The notes under the pieces: model-generated
What the model saw: only the letters and a program-made list of their open reading frames with translations
What the model was told of the DNA's origin: nothing
The model's database searches: none
Program-made: the position numbers and the translations under genes
Source of the DNA: Trueperella bonasi
GTDB lineage: Bacteria > Actinomycetota > Actinomycetes > Actinomycetales > Actinomycetaceae
Assembly: GCF_030811535.1 (NCBI RefSeq)
Contig: NZ_JAUSQX010000001.1
Location: forward strand, 1,116,001-1,180,000
Reading direction: 5' to 3'
Length of the DNA stretch: 64,000 bases
Shown here: positions 44,220 through 52,762 of the stretch, piece by piece
Layout: every line of letters begins with the position of its first letter
Position numbering within the stretch: the first letter of the stretch is position 1

Positions 44220-44971
44220 TTTTCGATAGCCCGGGCCGGGTCGGGCCCGCAATCATCGTGCCGCTGGTTGGCACAACCGCCGAAGTCATCGTAGAAGAGG
44301 CGATTGCCCGGCAAAACGCTGGCGCTGACGCGCTTGAATTTCGGGCGGACTATCTGCTTGCTAAACACCCGGAAGCAGATGTTGACGGCCTCGTTCGCGA
44401 CGTGCTGCGCGAACTTTTCGCTCAGACCAAACTGCCGATCCTGTTCACTGTGCGTAGCCGGGAGCAGGGCGGTGAACTTCCGATTACGCCGTTTAGGTAT
44501 CGTGTCTTACTCGCCACCGCGCTGGATATCCTGATGCAGGAGCGCGTGCCGGCCGAACGAGTGGGAATAGATTTTGAGTTTCACTCCGCTGCGACGCCCG
44601 ATTTGGCGCGGCGAGCGGCCGGGCTAGGTTACACGCCGGTGGTCTCACATCACGACTGGAAGGAAACGCCGGACGCGGAAATCATGTACGTCATGCTCGA
44701 CGACATGTTGAAGATTCCGGATGCGGTAGCGAAACTTGCCGTCATGGCATGTAGTGAAGAAGACACCGCGCGCTTGCTCGATGTGACGAAAGCCGTTGCC
44801 GGCCAAACGCGCCGACCGCTGATGACCATTGCGATGGGGGAGGCTGGCCAGCGTTCGCGATTGGACGGCTGGAAATATGGTTCGATTGCGACCTTTGCTT
44901 CCGCGGGTGCGACGACGGCGCCCGGCCAGCCTACGCTCGCTGATTTGCGCGCGTATCTTGGCCGAGTTTAG
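44216..44971 (+). CDS. aroD: 3-dehydroquinate dehydratase, type I
   Basis: 251 residues. Schiff-base-forming class I enzyme of the shikimate pathway that dehydrates 3-dehydroquinate. Family features are EFRADYL at the N-terminal active site, LFTVRSREQGGE, VSHHDWKETP with the catalytic His and KLAVMACSEED holding the Schiff-base Lys; GQRSRLDGWKYGSIATFA and APGQP are at the end. GTG start overlaps the preceding gene by 4 bases, so this metabolic gene is co-translated with a MoxR/VWA unit, an odd pairing. Actinobacteria often use the unrelated type II enzyme instead. Converges with the sortase gene, overlapping by 4 bases. Confidence 0.9.
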   Translation: MIFDSPGRVGPAIIVPLVGTTAEVIVEEAIARQNAGADALEFRADYLLAKHPEADVDGLVRDVLRELFAQTKLPILFTVRSREQGGELPITPFRYRVLLATALDILMQERVPAERVGIDFEFHSAATPDLARRAAGLGYTPVVSHHDWKETPDAEIMYVMLDDMLKIPDAVAKLAVMACSEEDTARLLDVTKAVAGQTRRPLMTIAMGEAGQRSRLDGWKYGSIATFASAGATTAPGQPTLADLRAYLGRV

Positions 44972-45822
44972 GAACGGCGGTGTGAGCGTACGAGGTAGAT
45001 GACCACGCCCAAGAGAATTGCCCCGTAAGCTACTGCCCACCAGGGGAATCGGGGAAGGTTGGATTGTTCGCCTGCTTGCGCGAGATCACTGGCGGGTGTT
45101 GGGATGACGCGCTCTCCGGTGACGAGGATGCGGTGAGTGTTGATTCCTAGCGGCGTGCATGTGATGAGCGTGACGAGGTCTTCGCCGGGAACAATCTGAA
45201 TTTCTTCAGTGGCCTCGGGTGGTACCACTTGAATGTCGATCACGGAATAGGTGAAGGTTTCGCCGAACACTTCGATCACGAAGGTGTCACCTTTAACCAC
45301 TTTGTCGAGATTCGTAAACATGGTGGCGTTTGCCAGCCCCCGGTGGGCCGTGATCACCGATCGGGTTGATTCACCACCTACAGGAAAGGCGGTTCCCTCT
45401 AGGTGGCCGGCCCCTTTGAGGAGTGTGTCTTCTTCGGTGCCGTGATAAACGGGAATATCGACATCGATTGATTGGATTCGTAAACGGGCCATGACGTCGG
45501 TTTGTTCAGTGCTCAAAATATCTTCGTAGTGCCATTCGATACCGTGGGCACTGACGTGATCGGAGTGAACCGAGTCGGCTTCCGGCAGATTATTCCACGC
45601 GCCCACGAGTACTCCGGAGCTGAGGGCCGAATTGTATTCTCTGGCTGCCGAAAGTTGTAGCGTGGCTTCGGGTTTGGCGTCGTCAATCTGCGCGGAGTAT
45701 TCGGCTGTGATCTGCGTTTGGTTGGCAAGGGCGAACCAGGATGCGGCTGCGGGGTAGAAGAGCAAGGTTGCTCCGAGTGCGACGAGCAATGCAGTCGCGT
45801 AATTCAGCGCGAGTTTTGGCAT
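44968..45822 (-). CDS. srtC: Class C (pilin-polymerising) sortase
   Basis: 284 residues. Joins pilin subunits by isopeptide bonds between the sorting-signal Thr and the pilin-motif Lys. The catalytic triad is His160 (VITAHRG), Cys222 (TLITCTPLG) and Arg231 (NTHRILVTGER). N- and C-terminal membrane helices, the second followed by VRSHRRS, match class C. No obvious DPW/DPF lid is seen. ATG follows GGAAGG. Third gene of the pilus unit, separated from the major pilin by a perfect 14-bp hairpin. Confidence 0.93.
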   Translation of the reverse strand: MPKLALNYATALLVALGATLLFYPAAASWFALANQTQITAEYSAQIDDAKPEATLQLSAAREYNSALSSGVLVGAWNNLPEADSVHSDHVSAHGIEWHYEDILSTEQTDVMARLRIQSIDVDIPVYHGTEEDTLLKGAGHLEGTAFPVGGESTRSVITAHRGLANATMFTNLDKVVKGDTFVIEVFGETFTYSVIDIQVVPPEATEEIQIVPGEDLVTLITCTPLGINTHRILVTGERVIPTPASDLAQAGEQSNLPRFPWWAVAYGAILLGVVIYLVRSHRRS

Positions 45823-45839
45823 GTTCCTTCCACATGTAC

Positions 45840-45877
45840 GTGCTCCCGGGCAGTCGTGGTGACCTGCCCGGGAGCAC
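45840..45877 (-). terminator. Hairpin between major pilin and sortase genes
   Basis: GTGCTCCCGGGCAG (45840-45853) pairs perfectly with CTGCCCGGGAGCAC (45864-45877) across a 10-nt loop. There is no T-run on the minus strand. It probably reduces, rather than ends, transcription into the sortase gene or protects the pilin mRNA. Confidence 0.6.
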
Positions 45878-45914
45878 CGCCTAGATGATTATCCGTATAG
45901 CACGCAGTGATCCG

Positions 45915-47435
45915 CTATGCCCGGCGGTTACGGCGTGAGGCGATCACACCCAGTGAGATACCGCCACCGATAAGGGCCGTTCCGGCAAGGCTGAGAACTA
46001 CGATGCCTGCGGCACCGGTCAGCGGGAGATCGGGCTGATCAGCTTTGGTGTTCGGCACCGTCTGCCCGATCGGATCAGAGTCTGTGAACGTACCGTTTTT
46101 AACGTCGATCTTGACCTCATTGGTGATCAGCTTGTACCCGGCCGGAGCTTGAGTTTCCGCGATCCAGAACGTCTTCGTGATCGTGCCCTTTGCCTGCTCT
46201 TTGGCGTGTTCGCCAAGGTAGAGCCCATTGATCTTAACAACGCCATCAGCGCCAGACGTCAGACCTTCGTAGATCGGGTTAGTGCCATTCTTTGCATCAT
46301 CTTCCGTAGCGTAAACCGCGAAGGTCGCATCCTTTAGCGCGGCACCGGAATTGGAGTCCGTCTTCTTGAAACGGTATTCGCCAAAGTAGGGAGTTTTCTC
46401 CGGGTCGATTGGTGGATTGTTCGGATCATTGGCCTCAAAAGGATCATAATCGTTTGTGTGCGGGTAGAAGGAATTCTTGACCTCGCCGCTTTCAATGAGT
46501 GAATTGACGGTGACATCGTAGGAGAACACGACCTCTTTGCCTGCTACTTTCTCAAGCCCGCCGCCGATCACCGAAATCCGGTAAGCGTTGCGGGTTTCAC
46601 CGCGGACGTCACGCGTGCCCTCGGACTCGACCTTAAACTCTTGCGGGTCGAGGTCGACGCCGCCTGCACTCACTTTCACCGAATCCGTGTTGAACGTGAC
46701 GTTGGTTGCTGAAAGGTCAACCACGCCGAAGGCAGTCAGTGGGTTGTCAGTCGAGGAAGCCGGCGCGGTACGCGTAATTGTGTACGGAATCTTGTCGCCA
46801 ACCTTAAGCGCCTCGTTGCTCGCGGTGTTGACTTCCTTCTTACCATCATCTGCAAGAACATTCTTCGGGTAGGTGTGGACATCGTATAGCCAGCCGCGTT
46901 CACCTTGCGGAAGCGGAATGGAGACGAAGAAAGGCTGAGCCTTTTTGGAAATATTGTTCGGCCCGACGTCGGTCTCCACCACGTAGTAAAGCCCGACTGG
47001 TAGGTTGTCGAATTTAGCTGATCCGTCGGTTTTGGTCTTTTCTATCCCAACCTGAACCAGGTCGTATTGCGTGCCACCAACCGTAGCTTTCGTGGCATCC
47101 GGGGTGGCCGTGGCTGCCGAGATGTTTTCCCACAGCTTCGAGTCGGCCGTGTCACCGGCGGTCAGGTCAAGATCGTCAACGCGGTAGATAGTAAACTCAA
47201 CGTCTTTCAGAGCCTTCGATGAATCCAGCCCGGAGATTTCTTGACCGTCGTGGCTCGGGTTGCCGGTTCCAGGGCCGGTTACGGTGCTGTCGTACTTGTG
47301 GACAGTCACCGATCCTTCTTTGTCTGTGTCGATGTTCTGAGCATGTGCCGACGTCGGGGCGAACACGAGCCCGATAAACGCCAGCACAAAAGCTGTAGCC
47401 AGTGCGAAGACCTTCTTCGCGTGTGAGACTGCCAT
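45915..47435 (-). CDS. SpaH/EbpB-type major pilin, LPLTG-anchored
   Basis: About 506 residues. Signal peptide cut after AHA (about residue 32). The pilin motif is WLYDVHTYPKN with Lys191 as the acceptor for polymerisation. Cna-B-type domains follow, with an E-box-like FWIAETQAPAGYKL near residue 425 whose Glu supports internal isopeptide bonds. The sorting signal LPLTG begins at about residue 470, followed by a hydrophobic stretch and RRNRRA. ATG 47435 follows AAAGGA. Shaft subunit of the pilus made by the adjacent sortase C. Confidence 0.93.
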   Translation of the reverse strand: MAVSHAKKVFALATAFVLAFIGLVFAPTSAHAQNIDTDKEGSVTVHKYDSTVTGPGTGNPSHDGQEISGLDSSKALKDVEFTIYRVDDLDLTAGDTADSKLWENISAATATPDATKATVGGTQYDLVQVGIEKTKTDGSAKFDNLPVGLYYVVETDVGPNNISKKAQPFFVSIPLPQGERGWLYDVHTYPKNVLADDGKKEVNTASNEALKVGDKIPYTITRTAPASSTDNPLTAFGVVDLSATNVTFNTDSVKVSAGGVDLDPQEFKVESEGTRDVRGETRNAYRISVIGGGLEKVAGKEVVFSYDVTVNSLIESGEVKNSFYPHTNDYDPFEANDPNNPPIDPEKTPYFGEYRFKKTDSNSGAALKDATFAVYATEDDAKNGTNPIYEGLTSGADGVVKINGLYLGEHAKEQAKGTITKTFWIAETQAPAGYKLITNEVKIDVKNGTFTDSDPIGQTVPNTKADQPDLPLTGAAGIVVLSLAGTALIGGGISLGVIASRRNRRA

Positions 47436-47464
47436 AATTTTCCTTTCATAAATGTAGGTTCTTT

Positions 47465-47490
47465 CCTCGCCCGAAGTGCTTTCGGGGAGG
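47465..47490 (-). other. Hairpin between tip and major pilin genes
   Basis: CCTC-g-CCCGAA (47465-47475) pairs with TTCGGGGAGG (47481-47490) with one bulged base. It follows the tip gene stop and precedes the strong ribosome-binding site of the major pilin gene, and lacks a T-run. It likely protects the pilin mRNA or helps set subunit ratio. Confidence 0.45.
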
Positions 47491-47496
47491 CAAGTT

Positions 47497-50308
47497 TTAA
47501 TGGGCGCGGCGTTTTGCGATCGCCGCCGTGAGCGCCGCGAGGGCCAGTGTGAGGCCTCCGGCCGCAATGTAGGTGGTGGTTGCTGTTCCTCCTGTGAAGG
47601 GCAGCGAGGGCGGGGTGGCCTTTGTGTTTTCTATGTTTCCGAGGTCAATGCGGATCACGCGGCCGTCGTTTTGAGCGGTGTTATTTGGATCGAAAGTAAT
47701 CGTGCGGCTTTCGGGGTCCAATTTGTATCCGGCTGGCGCCTTGACCTCGCGCAGCTCGTATTCAGCCGCCCAGTCGAGCCCGGCAATCTCGAACTTTCCT
47801 GCTTCGGGATTCTGATCTGGTCCGCTGCATGCGGAGACGGATCTGGCTTCGCAATCCTCAACGGCTTGCCATTGCGACCAGCTGGCGCCCTGAGTTCGCG
47901 AGCGATACTCCCACTGCGAACCAGACAGGTAATCCGGATTAGCCGCGCTGTCAGCACTGATCTTGCCCCACGTGAACGCGGCTGGAAGCTTGTGATTTTC
48001 GATAGTTTCTTCTCTATCAGATTCATGTGCGACGACGACGTGCGGCTCTTTTAGCGCCTGATATCCAGTTGCTGGTTTGATTTCTTCGATAAGGTACTTG
48101 CGTCCGGAAATAATGCTTGGTCCGCTCCACGTGATCTTACCGTCGTCGTCTGTTAAGGCTAGTTCGCCAATCTTCTTGTCTGCTCCACGATCGAGACGGT
48201 CATTGTTATTGACGTCTTCCCACAGTTGAAAGCCCACACCTTTTAGAGGCTCCTTCGTATTCGCGTCAATCTTGGCGATTGTGATGGTTTGCGATTTCAG
48301 ATTTTTGATCTTACCGAGTTCAACGAGTGCGCGTGGTTCGCCATGCTCGTCGTTGAAATCGATTGTCCATTGAGGGTGTTCTTGCCCCTCTTTTAGTGTG
48401 TCTGGATCAAACATATAGTGTTCTGGCGGTTTTACTTCGGTGAGCCTGTAGGTTTTACTCGCGTCGAGCTTCACCTCGTATCCGGCCAATGCGCTATTAA
48501 GGTCAGTGCCTAGGCCCGTGCCACACGTTTCCGTGCAGTCATCGATTGTGTAGGAGTATCCGCCCGGTATTGGCTGGCCGGTAGTTGGATGCACCTCTTC
48601 GATCGTCCATTTCGCGCCGGTAAGAGGGTGGCCATCCTGGTTCACTTTATTCCAGGTGACTTCGCCAATCGGCGTGTTTGTGATCGTGCAGTTGATCTGC
48701 GCAATATCGGTTGGTTCACCAGTAGGAATAGGTACGCCGGTGGCGTCGTAAAGCTCTAAGCTCGCCTGAGTGCCTTCGACGTACTTCTTTTGATTGCCTT
48801 TGAAGTCGAGCGCTTTGCAGACCCACGTTTTCTGATAGTCATCCAAAGTTGAGGTTGATCCGGGGGCCATTTCTTCCTTGACCACTAGAGCGCCGTCTTG
48901 TGTGACGGGGAAGGGACCTACTTGGTGGTTAAACTGCGGGCCCGAGGAATTGCCTGCGGTGGTGTTCGATGAAATTTCGGTGCCGCCCAGTGAGTAACTT
49001 ATCCTGAACTGATCATCAGGAAGGCGACGCTGCCCATCGATCTCCTTCCGAACAGTAATAACCGGATAGGGTATGCCAGAGCTGGCAAGATCGGTCACCA
49101 TACGGCGAGTTGAGTGATTCGTCGTTTGCCCGTGCACATGTTGAACCTCGCCTATTTTCTTTAGCCCACGAGTTTTGTAATAAAAGCTCTTACTGCCGGT
49201 TGTTTGGACATGAAGATTTCCCTGGTAGTCGAATGCTAAGCCATGGGCAGCGATATTGACGCCGGTAAGATTAAGATTCGAAGCCTGAAGTTGTGTGTCC
49301 GGTGAGAGGCTTTCTAGGGTCTCGTGACCCACCGTAAAGAGCTCAGCTTTTCCTGGAGACTGGCCGATGGGTGGAGACGCTACAAGAATATACATGTTCC
49401 CAGACTGGTCGAAGGCCATGTCCCCGTTGGCTCCTCCTGCAGGGCCGCCAACATTCTGCCCCAAATCAACATAGCCTACTGGGAGGTATTCGCGCTTTCT
49501 GGCATCTTTGGAGTCAAACCTGTAGATCACAAACTCCGTGTTGTCGGCGTTTTTTGATCTGCGGTATCCGCCGAAGTAGAACTGCTTATCTTTCGGACTA
49601 ATTGCTCCGCTGACGATATTAACCGGCGCTTTCATCGTCCACCAGTTATCGTCGAGAGCTTCAACTTGTGGATGTTCTTGCCTCAAGTCTAATTTTGCTA
49701 CTCGCAGTGAGTGCCTGCCGCTCTGAAACCTCCGATACACCGCATATAGTGTGTTGTTTTCCTCGTCATATCCTAGTGCGTTCCACTGGCGATTAGTCCA
49801 ATTTGGGTAAGAGTTGTTGTGAAAGGTTCCCACGTAATCGTCATCAGTTTCGGAATGATCTCCGGAAATGACCCCAGCAGTCTGTCGTTGATACACTGTG
49901 CCATCATGTCCAAGAGAGAACATTAAACCGCTACGTGGATTGAGTTCGTCGGCGCCTCTTTGGCGACCAGATCGAGCAGCGCGTGGTTGAAAGTCGTCTT
50001 CGGGGCTCAACTCAAGATCTGGGCTAGCAGGAAGATTTAGTTCGGAATCCTCACGGAAGCTCCTGTCAGGTGGTGTGTCGGTCTCGAGCGAATCCGGATC
50101 CGGTATCGCTTTAGGTGGATCCTCGCGCTCAACTGGTTCTTCAACGCTGGATGTGCTCGGGGGGGGGGTCGCTATCTTGCAAGCCAACCGCTACAGACGG
50201 TGGAAGGCTTGCCCCATACACGTAAACGAAAGTGAATGCAGTGCTAAGAATTACGAGAAGGGTTCTCCTTAGCCGCACGTTGTGCGGTTTAAATCGCGCT
50301 TTGTTCAT
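47497..50308 (-). CDS. Pilus tip / large LPFTG surface protein, frame split by a C10 tract (probably phase-variable)
   Basis: The signal peptide starts at ATG 50308 (after AGGAA; MNKARFKPHNVRLRRTLL...), but its frame ends at a stop soon after a run of ten C on the coding strand. The remaining 890 residues lie in another frame. Removing one C joins them into about 936 residues: signal peptide, acidic Pro-rich linker, a beta-rich N-terminal domain of about 320 residues with propeller-like repeats (NGDMAFDQSGNMYILVAS; HGLAFDYQGNLHVQTTG), then several Cna-B/SpaA-type domains (TITIAKIDANTKEPLKGVGFQLWED; YELREVKAPAGYKL) and LPFTG plus membrane anchor. Without the joined frame the body has no export signal. 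Tip adhesin is inferred from size and gene order. Confidence 0.82.
50159..50168 (-). repeat. Homopolymeric C10 tract (G10 on plus strand)
   Basis: Ten consecutive C on the coding strand, about 47 codons after the tip-protein start. With 9 or 12 C the signal peptide is in frame with the body; with 10 or 11 it is not. Such tracts are prone to strand slippage. The tract is also prone to read errors. Confidence 0.85.
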
Positions 50309-50533
50309 GGGTGTTCCTAAAATTTTAAAATCTAACAGAGCCCTTTGGTGCGTTTCGGGCACGAAGGCACACACGAGAAGGTGAGTTTACAGAACTAGTT
50401 GCGAGATTTCAATAATTGACATTTCGACATTAACGCCGGTGAAGGTCGCCGCGTGTGCTTGAGCTCAATCTGCGCCACGGCCGGGCCGTCGCTAGGTGTG
50501 TACACCCAAACGAAAATGGTTTAAGGTTCAACT

Positions 50534-51589
50534 ATGAAGGCTTTTGGATTTCTTAGTTTTGGGCACCATGCTGTTGCCGGCCAGCGCGGGATGAACGCCC
50601 GCGATACTTTACATACCCAACTCGAACTGGCAAAGGCGGCCGATGAAATCGGGGTAAATGGCGCCTACTTCCGCGTCCATCACTTTGCGCCGCAAGGCGC
50701 TTCGCCCATGCCCCTACTTGGCGCTATCATCGGTGCCACAAAAAATATTGAGGTGGGTACCGGCGTGATCGACATGCGCTACGAAAACCCGTTCTATTTA
50801 GCGGAAGAAGCCGCGGCGCTCGATCTCTTGGCGGACGGGCGCCTGGCGCTCGGGCTCTCACGTGGCTCACCCGAACCGGCTAAAAAAGGCTGGGAAGCCT
50901 TCGGATACACCGGCGAAGCGCCCAACGGCGCGGACATGGCACGTAAGAAGTTCGAGCTATTTCTTGCGGCCATCCGCGGCTATGGCATAGCGGAAGCGGC
51001 GCCACTTGAGGAGCAGTACCCGCGCATGTACCAGCCAGGGACTGCGCTTCCGATCTTCCCGCACTCGGAAGGCCTGGAAAAGCGTGTGTGGTGGGGATCT
51101 GGAACAAATAAAACTGCGCAGCAAGCCGCCCGAGACGGGGTGAACCTTATGTCCTCAACACTCGTTTCAGAGGCCGATGGTAGCTCGCTAGGTGAACTGC
51201 AAGCAGAACAAATACGGGTATACCGCGAGGCATGGCAAGAAGCCGGCCACGACTGGACGCCACGCGTGTCTGTTTCCCGGTCGATTTTCCCGATCGTTTC
51301 CGAGGAGGATCATCAACAGTTTGGCCTGCTCGCCTCCGACGAAGACCAAATCGGTTACATCGAAGGGGAGACCAAGACGACCTTCGGACGCACGTATGCC
51401 GCCGAACCCGACGTCTTGGTTGAACAGCTCAAAGCCGATCCGGCCATCGCTGCCGCCGATACGCTGATGATCACGATCCCCAATCAGTTAGGGGTGGAGC
51501 CTAACCTGCGGATCTTGCAAAACTTTGCGGAGCATGTGGCCCCAGAGCTCGGCTGGATTCCGAACACGGAGGGGCTAGTCGCGCCTTAG
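50534..51589 (+). CDS. LLM-class flavin-dependent oxidoreductase
   Basis: 351 residues, bacterial luciferase-like TIM barrel. Uses FMN or F420 to oxidise small substrates. Recognisable are HHFAPQGASPMPLLGAIIGATKNIEVGTGVIDMRYENPFYLAEEAAALDLLADGRLALGLSRGSPEP, the conserved core of the family, and ETKTTFGRTYAAEPDVLVEQL near the end. Reported relatives include uncharacterised LLM reductases linked with stress; substrate unknown. Start follows TAAGGTTCAACT. Next to an aldo/keto reductase gene on the same strand. Confidence 0.86.
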   Translation: MKAFGFLSFGHHAVAGQRGMNARDTLHTQLELAKAADEIGVNGAYFRVHHFAPQGASPMPLLGAIIGATKNIEVGTGVIDMRYENPFYLAEEAAALDLLADGRLALGLSRGSPEPAKKGWEAFGYTGEAPNGADMARKKFELFLAAIRGYGIAEAAPLEEQYPRMYQPGTALPIFPHSEGLEKRVWWGSGTNKTAQQAARDGVNLMSSTLVSEADGSSLGELQAEQIRVYREAWQEAGHDWTPRVSVSRSIFPIVSEEDHQQFGLLASDEDQIGYIEGETKTTFGRTYAAEPDVLVEQLKADPAIAAADTLMITIPNQLGVEPNLRILQNFAEHVAPELGWIPNTEGLVAP

Positions 51590-51611
51590 CGATCCGGTGT
51601 AGCGTGGGTGC

Positions 51612-52592
51612 ATGACAACTCAACTACCGCAGATGCCATATAACCGGCTAGGAGCGGCCGGTTTGCAAGTTTCTCAATTCAGTTTCGGTTCGTGGGTGAC
51701 GTTTGGGAACTCGGTTGACACCGGGATCGCCAAGGAGCAGCTCCAGGCTGCCGCTGAGGCCGGCGTGAATTTCTTCGACAATGCCGAGCGTTACGCCGGC
51801 GGCAAATCCGAAGAAATCATGGGCCAGGCGATCCGGGAACTGGGCTGGAAACGCCACGAATACGTAATTTCCACGAAGTTCTTCTGGGGCATCAACGGCG
51901 CCATGCCAAACATGGAGAACACGCTCAATCGCAAATACCTGTTGCAGGGTATCGACGGTTCTTTGGAGCGTTTAGGCCTAGATTTTGTTGACTTGGTTTA
52001 TTGCCACCGGCCCGATCCGCACACTCCCATTGAGGAAACCGTGTATGCGATGAGCGATATGGTCGAGTCCGGAAAGGCCCTTTATTGGGGCACGTCAGAA
52101 TGGAGCGCGGATGAAATCCGCGCGGCCTGGGAAATCGCGGACAAGCGCAACTTGCGCAAACCCGTGATGGAACAGCCCCAATATAACCTCCTCAATCGCA
52201 GGCGAGTCGAAGACGAATATCGAAGGCTCTACGAGGATATCGGCCTCGGCCTCACCACGTTTAGCCCGCTCGCCGGTGGGATTTTGACTGGCAAGTACCT
52301 AGAAGGCGTGCCAGAAGGCTCGCGTGCGACGATTGACGGGCACACCGGTTTGGTTCAGGACGCCGAAAACAGTGTCAAACAGGTCAAGAAGTTCGCGCAG
52401 ATTGCAGGTGAGCTTGACGTGACGATGGCTCAGCTTGCACTCGCGTGGACGGCGTCGAACCCGCACGTATCCACAGTGATCCTCGGTGCCTCCTCGCCCG
52501 AGCAGCTGAACGAAAACCTCGGTGCGCTCAACGCTTTGGAGCGGCTGACACCTGAAGTGAAGGCCCGAATCGAGGAAGTTTTCCCGAGGTAG
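51612..52592 (+). CDS. Aldo/keto reductase, Kv-beta-like
   Basis: 326 residues, NADPH-dependent TIM barrel of the AKR superfamily. The catalytic tetrad Asp-Tyr-Lys-His is seen in FFDNAERYAGGKSE (Asp, Tyr), ISTKFFWG (Lys) and VYCHRPDPHTPIEE (His). The pattern KYLLQGIDGSLERLGLDFVDLVYCHRPD and EQPQYNLLNRRRVE resemble the potassium-channel beta-subunit group (AKR6), also common as free bacterial enzymes. 22 bases after the LLM gene. A terminator-type repeat begins 8 bases after its stop. Confidence 0.9.
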   Translation: MTTQLPQMPYNRLGAAGLQVSQFSFGSWVTFGNSVDTGIAKEQLQAAAEAGVNFFDNAERYAGGKSEEIMGQAIRELGWKRHEYVISTKFFWGINGAMPNMENTLNRKYLLQGIDGSLERLGLDFVDLVYCHRPDPHTPIEETVYAMSDMVESGKALYWGTSEWSADEIRAAWEIADKRNLRKPVMEQPQYNLLNRRRVEDEYRRLYEDIGLGLTTFSPLAGGILTGKYLEGVPEGSRATIDGHTGLVQDAENSVKQVKKFAQIAGELDVTMAQLALAWTASNPHVSTVILGASSPEQLNENLGALNALERLTPEVKARIEEVFPR

Positions 52593-52599
52593 TCTGGAC

Positions 52600-52664
52600 A
52601 TTTGAGGGACGATTCCTAAACGATCTTCGTATATGCCAAGATCTGTCAGGGATCGTCCCGCATA
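52600..52664. repeat. Palindromic terminator repeat, copy C
   Basis: Outer arms TGAGGGACGATTCC / GGGATCGTCCCGCA and inner arms GATCTT / AAGATC, with one broken pair near the outer end (A against G). It is followed by TATTTT. Same 5' block and inner CGATCTTCGTAT as copy A, 8 bases after the aldo/keto reductase stop. Confidence 0.75.
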
Positions 52665-52762
52665 TTTTCGGCTGTGCGAAGTTCCAATCAATAATGGACA
52701 CCCCGATGCAAGCGAACCAAACTTCGCTAGGGTAAATGGGCATCTATCGAAGAGGAATCCAG

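Noticed and set aside
47476-48054. 192-residue open frame opposite the tip-protein gene
   Set aside because: It lies entirely antisense to Cna-B domains with clear family patterns, is rich in Cys, Arg and Gly in a way typical of shadow frames, and has no ribosome-binding site.
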